Source of the DNA: Spirochaetota bacterium
Lineage (GTDB): Bacteria > Spirochaetota > UBA12135 > COTS27
Assembly: GCA_030621685.1 (NCBI GenBank)
Contig: JAUXHF010000073.1
Span: forward strand, 1 to 8,682
Direction: 5' to 3'
Length of the DNA stretch: 8,682 nt
Positions 1 through 5,665 of this stretch are shown here, in pieces; position 1 is the first letter of the stretch, and the number at the start of each line of letters is the position of its first letter. The notes beneath the pieces were generated by a model, which worked only from the letters and a program-made list of their open reading frames with translations, searched no databases and was not told where the DNA came from. The translations under genes and the position numbers were made by a program.

Positions 1-676
1 CAGAAAGTTTTTGTTTTAATCCGCTGTAATCGCCAATATGCTTAAGTGCCTTAGAAAGCTCGCTGACCGTATAGTTTAAGAATTCTTTTTGCTGGCTATC
101 TTCATGGGTAGTTTGCTGAAAAGTTTTTAATTTTTCAGCTTGTTCTTGCAGGTCTCTAAAGACATGGCGATAGGCCTTGCGCTTGGGGGCTAAGCGCAAG
201 TAAGAATCATAAAAATGTAGATGGTTTTCACTTTTTAGAAGATATTGGTTTTGTCTTTGAGAGTGAATATCTAAAAGCAACGGAGCCAATTGCGATAAGA
301 GTTCATGGGGGACTTCTCGTTTATCGATGAAGCATGTATCGCTGCCGTTTCGCCGCAAATTCCTAGACAAGTTAAGCTGCTGGTCATCTCCATCGTGTAT
401 AAGAATATCCCATTTATGCAGTATTTTCATGAGAGAGTGGCGCTGTGCTTTGTTCTTCAAGAAAAATACCGAGCGCAGAACAGCCTCATCTGCCCCAAGG
501 CGTATGGTGGTGTTAGCGCCACCTTTAATCTTCTCTCCGAAAACGGCTTTAAGCGCCGAGAGAAACAAAGATTTACCGGCTCCTGTCTCGCCGGTTATTA
601 CGTTAACCTTTGGAGAAAATTCTACAATGGCTTTTTCGATGAATAGAAAATTGCTTATTTCAAGCCGTGCAAGCAT
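1..676 (-). CDS. recN: DNA repair protein RecN, N-terminal part (runs off left edge)
   Basis: RecN is a cytoplasmic SMC-like ATPase that acts early in recombinational repair of double-strand breaks. The first 225 codons are visible and contain no internal stop. The protein begins MLARLEISNFLFIEKAIVEF, the usual RecN opening. A Walker A motif TGETGAGKS lies at residues 28-36, and LLDIHSQRQNQYLL at about 134-147 matches the RecN LVDIHGQHEHQ segment. The coiled coil and the C-terminal ATPase half lie outside the window. The ATG at 676 is the only conventional start: a stop lies in frame 19 codons upstream, with no ATG, GTG or TTG between. No Shine-Dalgarno is seen; the minus strand just upstream is CCTCCTCCTCTC. 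The gene follows lpxC after 66 bp, probably as one transcript. Identification is firm from the motifs. Confidence 0.93.
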   Translation of the reverse strand, partial: MLARLEISNFLFIEKAIVEFSPKVNVITGETGAGKSLFLSALKAVFGEKIKGGANTTIRLGADEAVLRSVFFLKNKAQRHSLMKILHKWDILIHDGDDQQLNLSRNLRRNGSDTCFIDKREVPHELLSQLAPLLLDIHSQRQNQYLLKSENHLHFYDSYLRLAPKRKAYRHVFRDLQEQAEKLKTFQQTTHEDSQQKEFLNYTVSELSKALKHIGDYSGLKQKLS

Positions 677-742
677 GAGAGGAGGAGGGGATTGTGTTTT
701 TTTAAAACTGGCAAAAAATAAGGGTTTTTTCTATTGTAGACC

Positions 743-2023
743 TTAGCTTTCAGGGTTTAATATTTTTTTAACCAGAGCAATATTGTGGCGATGGCCTGTG
801 CCGCGTGCCGTAATCTTCGCGCGCAGCGGCACGCCCAGCAAGTAAAGGTCGCCTAAAATATCGATGATTTTATGGCGGGCCAATTCGTTTTTGTAGCGTA
901 GTTTGGCATTAACCACTCTGCCCTCATCTAATAAGACAGCGTTGCCTAAGGTGGCGCCACGGGCCATGCCACTAGATTGTAAGTTTCGTGTTTCTTCTAA
1001 AAACCCGAAGGTTCTACAAGGGGCTATTTCTTTTTTGAAAATATCAATTCGGCTACTTTGCTGTTCTTGCCCAAAGTCAAGTTGGTAATACTGGTCACCA
1101 AAATTTTGTGGTAGCCGTAGCAGATAAGAAATATGCAGGCCATCGTAAGGTTCTGCTTCAAGGGTTTTTGTGCTATCCGAAGCATCTACAATTCGTATTT
1201 TTTTTTTCAAAACAAGCACTTTTTTGTTGCTGGCTTGCTCTTTTACGCCACCGTCTTCAATGAGCTTGCAAAAAGGCAGGGCCGAGCCATCAAAAATAGG
1301 TATTTCACCAGATACTTTGACCTTTAGGTTATCGATGCCGTAAATATGCAAGGCTGCTAGCAGATGCTCTATAAGCTTAATGTGAAAGCCTTGGGAATCT
1401 GATAGGGTTACTGCATAAGCATCGGCTAAGACATTTTGGACATTGGCTTTAATAATATTATTAGTAGAAATATCTTCAAAAATGATGCCGCCATCTTCTA
1501 AAAAGGGTTGCAGGATTATGCCTGTATTATGCCCGCTATGTAAGGCTGTACCTTTGGCAACAATGTTTTTAGCCAGCGTTCGTTGCGGGATTTTTAAATT
1601 GAGTAAGTTTTTTTTGATAAGCGTTTCGCTTTGTTGCTGGTGAATGGGCTGTTTTTTGTTTAATAAAGAACGCAGCTTATAAAGCAAGGCATCGCTAGAG
1701 AAAGGTTTTTCAATAAAATCGTCTGCTCCACGCTTTACGGTTTCACTGGAGAGTGTGACGCTGGCATGTCCGGACATCACGATAATTGGTATTTTTTGCT
1801 TCAGACTGCGTATTTTCTTCAGCACGGTATAGCCATCTGGCTCGGGCATCCATAAATCCAGCATGATCAGATCTGGTTGGGCTGCCTTTAGCTCGCCTAG
1901 AACATGGCTTGCATCTTCTAGGCAGCGTACGCTATAGCCATGGTTGTTAAGAAGCCTTGAAAGACTGCTAAGAATGGCCTGTTCATCATCAATAATTAGA
2001 ATTTTTTTTTTTTCAGCAGCCAT
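743..2023 (-). CDS. lpxC: Receiver domain-LpxC fusion (response regulator / UDP-3-O-acyl-GlcNAc deacetylase)
   Basis: LpxC is the cytosolic zinc amidase that removes acetate from UDP-3-O-acyl-GlcNAc, the committed step of lipid A synthesis. Residues about 6-120 form a CheY-like receiver: acidic pair D12-D13, phosphoacceptor D56 in LDLWMPEPDGY, S84 in MSGH and K106 in DFIEKPF. The sequence most resembles NtrX/NtrC receivers. A linker of about 25 residues follows. LpxC runs from about 148 to 426: GTALHSG (158-164), LIEHLLAAL with E219/H220, GEIPIFDGS (239-247), CRTFGF (336-341), RHKIIDILGDLYLLG with H384, D388 and D392, and GTGH with H411. These match E. coli E78, H79, H238, D242, D246 and H265, so the enzyme looks active. 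Typical LpxC has about 300 residues, and the extra length is the receiver. No stop or internal gap separates the domains. No clear ribosome-binding site precedes the ATG. The gene lies 164 bp after the L31 stop and 66 bp before recN. Confidence 0.95.
   Translation of the reverse strand: MAAEKKKILIIDDEQAILSSLSRLLNNHGYSVRCLEDASHVLGELKAAQPDLIMLDLWMPEPDGYTVLKKIRSLKQKIPIIVMSGHASVTLSSETVKRGADDFIEKPFSSDALLYKLRSLLNKKQPIHQQQSETLIKKNLLNLKIPQRTLAKNIVAKGTALHSGHNTGIILQPFLEDGGIIFEDISTNNIIKANVQNVLADAYAVTLSDSQGFHIKLIEHLLAALHIYGIDNLKVKVSGEIPIFDGSALPFCKLIEDGGVKEQASNKKVLVLKKKIRIVDASDSTKTLEAEPYDGLHISYLLRLPQNFGDQYYQLDFGQEQQSSRIDIFKKEIAPCRTFGFLEETRNLQSSGMARGATLGNAVLLDEGRVVNAKLRYKNELARHKIIDILGDLYLLGVPLRAKITARGTGHRHNIALVKKILNPES
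2002..2013 (-). repeat. A12 homopolymer in codons 4-8 of the receiver-lpxC gene
   Basis: A run of 12 T on the plus strand reads as 12 A in the mRNA, across the codons for E-K-K-K-I just after the start. A second tract of 10 A lies at 1198-1207 in the same gene, in the codons for K-K-K-I of the LpxC part. Tracts this long tend to slip in replication or transcription. A one-base slip in the first tract would disrupt the whole protein. Confidence 0.8.
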
Positions 2024-2104
2024 GAAAAAGAACTTCGCTTCGTTTTTTTGATCTACTCTTTTTTCTCTTGCTCATTCTCTTACCAGTGAAGCTAGTTAAA
2101 ATTT

Positions 2105-2143
2105 GGAGCTGGAGCTGGAAATGGCGCTGTGGAAATGGCGCTA
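2105..2143. repeat. Short tandem repeats between L31 and receiver-lpxC genes
   Basis: GGAGCT occurs twice in tandem at 2105-2116, followed directly by two 14-bp tandem copies of TGGAAATGGCGCTG at 2116-2129 and 2130-2143 (the last base of the second copy differs). They lie in the 164-bp gap upstream of the receiver-lpxC gene. I see no convincing terminator or promoter built from them. Confidence 0.7.
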
Positions 2144-2187
2144 AGCTTTGAAACCCAGCCTCCGCTTAAACGCAGTAGTTGCAAGCT

Positions 2188-2442
2188 TTATGGAGTTCTA
2201 GCTTGAAGACCAAATTTCTTACGAAATTTTTCTACGCGTCCCTCGGTATCTAAGATTCTATCGGTATTTGTATAAAATGGATGCGAAGCACTGGATATTT
2301 CCATTTTATACAATGGATATTCTTTGCCTTTGTAATTGGTTTTTTCTTTGCTTGCCACAGCAGAGTAAGCAACAAAAGAAAAATCACTAGCGCTGTCCTT
2401 AAAGAGAACTTCTCGATATTGTGGATGAATGTCTTTTTTCAT
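2188..2442 (-). CDS. rpmE2: 50S ribosomal protein L31, type B (zinc-free)
   Basis: L31 is a small protein of the large ribosomal subunit that helps bridge it to the 30S subunit. This 84-residue protein starts MKKDIHPQYREVLFKD and contains YPLYKMEISSASHPFYT and EGRVEKFRKKFG, the hallmarks of the type B (YkgM/RpmE2) form. There are no cysteines, so the zinc-binding CXXC pair of type A L31 is absent. In several bacteria such cysteine-free paralogues are induced by zinc starvation under Zur; whether a type A copy exists here cannot be seen. The start is supported by AAGGA 8 nt upstream of the ATG. The gene is transcribed divergently from the rhomboid gene across a long intergenic region. An AT palindrome lies 35 bp upstream of the start. 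Confidence 0.95.
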   Translation of the reverse strand: MKKDIHPQYREVLFKDSASDFSFVAYSAVASKEKTNYKGKEYPLYKMEISSASHPFYTNTDRILDTEGRVEKFRKKFGLQARTP

Positions 2443-2476
2443 GTAGGAATTCCTTTGAAATTTATTTTAATATTTC

Positions 2477-2488
2477 TTATAATTATAA
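2477..2488. promoter_or_regulatory. 12-bp perfect palindrome overlapping a putative L31 promoter -10
   Basis: TTATAATTATAA is a perfect palindrome 35 bp upstream of the L31 start codon. It contains TATAAT on both strands, so it could hold the -10 element of the L31 promoter, an operator, or both. Type B L31 genes are often controlled by Zur, whose sites are AT-rich palindromes of related appearance. In such an AT-rich region the match could be chance. No good -35 is evident at the right spacing. Confidence 0.35.
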
Positions 2489-2674
2489 ACAAGATATCCA
2501 AAAATATATTGAAAATTCAAGTTTGTTACGTGTATGTGTATCACGAGTAATATAATGCTTTGCCGCTATGAGTTTGATTTTTTCTTTAATTTCTGCTAAA
2601 GCAGGCTGAATTTGCGCACATAACTTAGGAAAACCGTGTCTCTTTAGATGAAGAAAGTTAGTAAAAACTTGTTC
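2483..2674 (-). pseudogene. Possible decayed reading frame without a start codon
   Basis: Between two in-frame stops the minus strand is open for 63 codons, reading in part FLHLKRHGFPKLCAQIQPAL and AEIKEKIKLIAAKHYITRD. The composition is protein-like, with an amphipathic Lys/Ile/Ala pattern, and stands out from the surrounding AT-rich DNA. There is no ATG, GTG or TTG start near its beginning and no ribosome-binding site. It ends inside the L31 promoter palindrome. I do not recognise the family. It may be a fragment of a lost gene or a chance open frame. Confidence 0.25.
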
Positions 2675-2972
2675 TTAATTGAGTTAAAAAGAATATTAAA
2701 ATTACTTTTTAGCTTAATTTTGTTTTTTTTCTTTAAAAAATACTATATTGAGTAGACATGTAAGTAAAATATGTAAGGGATTGCTCGTTTACTCTTACTT
2801 AGAGGCTATGCAATATTTTTAGTGTATAAAAAAACAGCAGAGAATTCAAAAAAAGGCTTAAAGTATAGAGATTAGTACAGTTTTATTGTTGATATGCCGT
2901 TATGGAAACTAGCTGGCAGCATAGAATAAACTGAAAATATGTAAATAATGAGACAGTTCCTTGAAGAGCTGT

Positions 2973-3000
2973 TTGTAACAAAAAAGAAATAAGCTATAAT
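2973..3000 (+). promoter_or_regulatory. Putative sigma-70-type promoter for the rhomboid gene
   Basis: TTGTAA (2973-2978) and a perfect TATAAT (2995-3000) are separated by 16 bp. The inverted repeat TATGTC-C-GACATA (3000-3012) overlaps the last base of the -10 and covers the likely transcription start, so it could be an operator. The promoter would give the rhomboid mRNA a leader of about 110 nt containing two hairpins. Confidence 0.45.
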
Positions 3001-3018
3001 ATGTCCGACATACAAAAC

Positions 3019-3069
3019 ATGCCTAAAAGCGCTAGGCATTCAGGCATTCATGCATTAAATGGCATGAAT
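3019..3069 (+). promoter_or_regulatory. Two consecutive perfect stem-loops upstream of the rhomboid gene
   Basis: Hairpin 1 pairs ATGCCTA (3019-3025) with TAGGCAT (3033-3039) around a 7-nt loop. Hairpin 2 pairs ATTCATGC (3046-3053) with GCATGAAT (3062-3069) around an 8-nt loop. GGCATTC is repeated directly between and within them. A short T run then A-rich sequence follows (3076 onward), so hairpin 2 is not a canonical terminator. They could be leader regulatory structure, a small RNA or an operator cluster. Confidence 0.4.
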
Positions 3070-3119
3070 AAGACATTTTAAAAAAAAGCTAAAAAGACGT
3101 TTCCAAATTTCAAGGCCCC

Positions 3120-4046
3120 ATGGTATTTTCTCCAACTGTAAAAAGCATACTTGTTTTTACGAGTATAATATTTGTGCTTCAGCTACTTTCTAGGACGATA
3201 ACAGGTTCGGATGCTTTTGTAACAAATTTTTTTGCTTTAAGTTACGCTGGCGTAGTGCATGAATACCGTGTGTGGACGATATTCACTTATATGTTTTTGC
3301 ATGGGAATTTTTGGCATTTGCTTTTTAACATGCTAGCTTTGTTTTTCTTTGGCTCGGAGATTGAGCGAAACTGGGGTAGGACGGCGTTCTTGAAATTTTA
3401 TTTGTATAGTGGGTTTGGCGCCGGTCTCATTATTTTTGCTAGTTTAGCTGTACAGGCTTTGGTCACTCAAAATGCTCCCTTTTATAGCACTTTAGGGGCA
3501 AGTGGTGCTATTTTCGCCATTCTCTTAGCCTATTCTTTGATGTTCAGCGAGCGACAGACCACGCTACTCATTTTTTTCTTTATTCCCATAACCATTAAAG
3601 CCAAATATTTAGTTCTGCTTATTTTTGGCTTAACCTTTGTTTTTTCTGCCTTTGGAGAGAGTAATATTTCTCATGTTGGGCATATAGGCGGCATTATTTG
3701 TGGGGCTTTGTTCCTGCTGATATATTCTAAAAAATATCCATTTATTGAAGCCGGCAACGAGCTTAGACGGTGGCTACATTTAAGCCGTACTTTTGGAAGT
3801 AGTTTTGTATCTGCTAACAAGCAGAGAAAAAATTCGGAACGTCGCCGCTATTCTTGGAGAATGGACTCTTCGGCAAAGGAAGATTCTAATCTGGATGAAA
3901 GCATGATGAGTGAACGTGAAATTGAAGAGAAAATTGACCATCTCTTAGAAGTTATTTCTGCTTCGGGGCTGCGCGGGCTTTCCGATAAAGAAAAGCAATT
4001 TTTAAGTCGTGTAAGCATGCTTTATCGTCATAAATTCCCTGATTAA
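3120..4046 (+). CDS. Rhomboid-family intramembrane serine protease
   Basis: Rhomboids cleave transmembrane proteins within the membrane using a Ser-His dyad. The 308-residue protein has a six-helix-like core: a first membrane helix at about 9-25, then FLHGNFWHLLFNM (59-71, the conserved H-x4-H-x3-N), ERNWG (82-86), GASGAIF with nucleophile S128, and SHVGHIGGIICG with catalytic H188. After the last helix (about 186-202) comes a basic cytosolic stretch and a C-terminal segment, about 265-303 (IEEKIDHLLEVIS, then GLSDKEKQFL), like the small domain found after some bacterial rhomboids (DUF6576 type). The start follows AAGG only 4 nt upstream, so initiation is weakly supported, but the first helix begins just after it. 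It is the first gene of the rightward set, 31 bp before the LytM-like gene. The substrate is unknown. Confidence 0.92.
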   Translation: MVFSPTVKSILVFTSIIFVLQLLSRTITGSDAFVTNFFALSYAGVVHEYRVWTIFTYMFLHGNFWHLLFNMLALFFFGSEIERNWGRTAFLKFYLYSGFGAGLIIFASLAVQALVTQNAPFYSTLGASGAIFAILLAYSLMFSERQTTLLIFFFIPITIKAKYLVLLIFGLTFVFSAFGESNISHVGHIGGIICGALFLLIYSKKYPFIEAGNELRRWLHLSRTFGSSFVSANKQRKNSERRRYSWRMDSSAKEDSNLDESMMSEREIEEKIDHLLEVISASGLRGLSDKEKQFLSRVSMLYRHKFPD

Positions 4047-4077
4047 ATTTTATTACAGCTCGTTTTTTTAATCTAGC

Positions 4078-4272
4078 ATGATATTTAAGCAAAGTCCTGT
4101 TACTAAAACCAAAGTAAAGGGTATTTTAAACTTGGCTGCTCGCCATTTAAAAAAACTTTCTGCTGTCTTTCAGAAAAAAACTGCAGGTAGTGAAAAATTC
4201 TCCTGCATGCTTATTTTAAGCGGCAGTAGCCTTTGTTTCCATAAGGTGCTGGTAGAAAAACAGTGGCTATGA
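4078..4272 (+). pseudogene. N-terminal cytoplasmic segment of the LytM-like protein, in a separate frame
   Basis: This 64-codon frame starts at ATG 4078 (an in-frame stop lies 3 codons upstream) and ends at a TGA overlapping ATG 4269 of the next frame as ATGA. Its end, KFSCMLILSGSSLCFHKVLVEKQWL, runs straight into the membrane helix of the next frame. LytM/M23 envelope proteins often have just such a basic, beta-like cytosolic lead-in before their anchor. A -1 shift within 4245-4269, where a GAAAAAC run lies, would join both frames into one protein of about 330 residues. The alternative is a separate small protein translationally coupled through ATGA. No ribosome-binding site precedes it. Confidence 0.55.
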
Positions 4273-5075
4273 TGTTGGCGGTTTTTGCTGTTTTGCTCTT
4301 AAGCACGGTGCTGCTAAGTGCTAGCAATCTTTTTATGTATATCCAAAAAGCATTGCTAACCAGGGCTAACAATCAGCTAGCCAGCCATGTGCTGCTTTTT
4401 GATTTAGAGTTGCAGGAACATTCCTTGCTATACTCAAGGCAAGAAGCACATTTTACCAGCACGTTGCGTAGCTGGCGAGAAGGCTTTGAAGGTCCTGCCA
4501 AGGCCCTAGGCGGAAATGTAAGTAGAGCTACTACCAGTAGCAAGCAAGTTCTCCAAGCGGGGCTGCAGACGCTTGAAGAGCAGTTTTTCTTAACAAAGCA
4601 AAAAAATTTAGCTAGCCAGCCTATTCTTGATATCTTGCCAAGCGATTATCGTTCTATGGATGAAAGCCTTGGCACCTTAAAGGCTCTTTATCAAAACATA
4701 TCGCAAAATAAGATTTTTCATGCTGCCTTGCCTATGCGCTGGCCTCTTCAATACGGCCTTGGTGAATTTATAGAAAAACAAGGAGAACATTTGAAATTCT
4801 CGGTGTTGCCGGGAACTCCGGTCATTGCTCCTAGCGAAGGAAAAGTTGTTTCCATTAGGCGTAACAAGGCACAGCCGAATTTATGGGATGTGCATGTGAT
4901 CCATGAATTTGGCTTCGCTACAGAATTTATGCAGCTAGGCCAAGTGGATGTTGCTCAATCTGATATTCTTAAAACAGGCCAAGTTATTGGCCTCTCATCA
5001 GAAAAACTATATTACACGGTAAGACTGGCCCTGCAAGCTGGCGATGCCCAGCGCTATGCCTTTTTGCGTTATTAA
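4263..5075 (+). CDS. Membrane-anchored LytM/M23-like protein with degenerate active site
   Basis: M23/LytM proteins are zinc endopeptidases of peptidoglycan, or inactive activators of amidases such as EnvC and NlpD. This frame (GTG 4263; ATG 4269 or 4272 are alternatives) encodes one membrane helix at about 3-27, a largely helical stretch at about 30-150 and a C-terminal LytM-like domain at about 157-268. The domain keeps the fold signatures PGTPVIAPSEGKVVSI (183-198) and TGQVIGLSS (238-246). The zinc ligands appear lost: the HxxxD motif before PGTPV is absent, the usual TxYxHL reads TEFMQL, and the HxH region reads YYTVRL. It is therefore probably a non-catalytic scaffold or amidase activator in the periplasm. 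The gene follows the rhomboid gene and precedes the tatD leader. Its N-terminus probably lies in the overlapping upstream frame. Confidence 0.75.
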   Translation: MAMMLAVFAVLLLSTVLLSASNLFMYIQKALLTRANNQLASHVLLFDLELQEHSLLYSRQEAHFTSTLRSWREGFEGPAKALGGNVSRATTSSKQVLQAGLQTLEEQFFLTKQKNLASQPILDILPSDYRSMDESLGTLKALYQNISQNKIFHAALPMRWPLQYGLGEFIEKQGEHLKFSVLPGTPVIAPSEGKVVSIRRNKAQPNLWDVHVIHEFGFATEFMQLGQVDVAQSDILKTGQVIGLSSEKLYYTVRLALQAGDAQRYAFLRY

Positions 5076-5086
5076 ATTTATTACTG

Positions 5087-5665
5087 TAAAAGCATCAAAG
5101 GCAGGCTGGGGCTAAAAAACGCAATTGAAAATAACAGCAAAAAAGGCATAGCAGCATAGTGGCATTCCAGCTAAATTTTCAAGCAGTAAATAAAGATTTA
5201 GCTAGCAGTAATTCTTTGGAGGACTGGAAAGTGTGGATACGCCTTGCCACTTAGTCTTTGCAAACATATATTATAAAAGCATCAAAGGCAGGCTGGGGCT
5301 AAAAAACGCAATTGAAAATAACAGCAAAAAAAAGACATAGCCGCATAGTAGCATAGTTGCAGTCCGGCTAAAGTTTCAAGCAGTAAATAAAGATTCAGCT
5401 AGCAGTAATTCTTTGGAGGACTGGAAAGTGTGAATACGCCTTGCCACTTAGTCTTTGCAAACATATATTATAAAAGCATCAAAGACAGGCTGGGGCTAAA
5501 AAACGAAATTGAAAATAACAGCAAAAAAAGATATAGCCCCATAGTAGAATTCCAACTAAAGTTTCAAGCAATGAATAAAGATTCAGCTAGCAGTAATTCT
5601 TTGGAGGACGGGAAAGTGTGGAAAAGTGTGGATACGCATTGCCACCTTAGTCTTTGCAAACATAT
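5087..5665 (+). repeat. Three tandem copies of the tatD leader and 5' end
   Basis: Three direct repeats lie head to tail: 5087-5273 (187 bp), 5274-5470 (197 bp) and 5471 to about 5665. Each begins TAAAAGCATCAAAG and carries TTTGGAGGAC followed by GTGTG, the start region of tatD, and CTTTGCAAACATAT. The third copy continues into intact tatD. Copies 1 and 2 share changes absent from copy 3: CCT for CAT, which replaces a metal-binding histidine with proline, and a one-base loss in CACCTTAG. Copies 1 and 2 are therefore dead 5' fragments. The start matching tatD gives only seven codons in copy 1 (5231) and meets TGA at once in copy 2 (5428). Ribosome-binding sites in both copies remain intact. 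Confidence 0.92.
5603..5618 (+). promoter_or_regulatory. Ribosome-binding site that sets the tatD start
   Basis: GGAGG at 5603-5607 stands 8 nt before GTG 5616, the best-supported tatD start. The in-frame ATG at 5571 and GTG at 5430 would give longer N-termini made of repeat sequence. The GTG at 5430 does have the repeat's own GGAGG upstream, so an extended form cannot be excluded. Confidence 0.7.

Larger units (their letters stand above)
2443..3119. other. Divergent intergenic region, about 680 bp
   Basis: This AT-rich stretch separates the leftward L31 gene from the rightward rhomboid gene. Listed separately are the L31 palindrome, a possible decayed reading frame, a rightward promoter and two hairpins. 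The part at about 2690-2970 is AT-rich with stops in all frames at short intervals. I found no tRNA cloverleaf, transposase remnant or convincing gene in it. Confidence 0.6.

Noticed and set aside
305..746. Two plus-strand open frames of 113 and 139 codons opposite recN
   Set aside because: They are antisense shadows: the minus strand here encodes the unmistakable RecN N-terminus with its Walker A motif.
2281..2550. 89-codon plus-strand frame across L31
   Set aside because: It is antisense to ribosomal protein L31 and continues into AT-rich intergenic DNA; no ribosome-binding site.
5087..5665. CRISPR array
   Set aside because: The repeats are about 190 bp, contiguous without spacers, and match the tatD start region.
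5087..5665. Insertion sequence or mobile element
   Set aside because: No transposase, terminal inverted repeats or target duplications are visible; simple tandem duplication explains the pattern.
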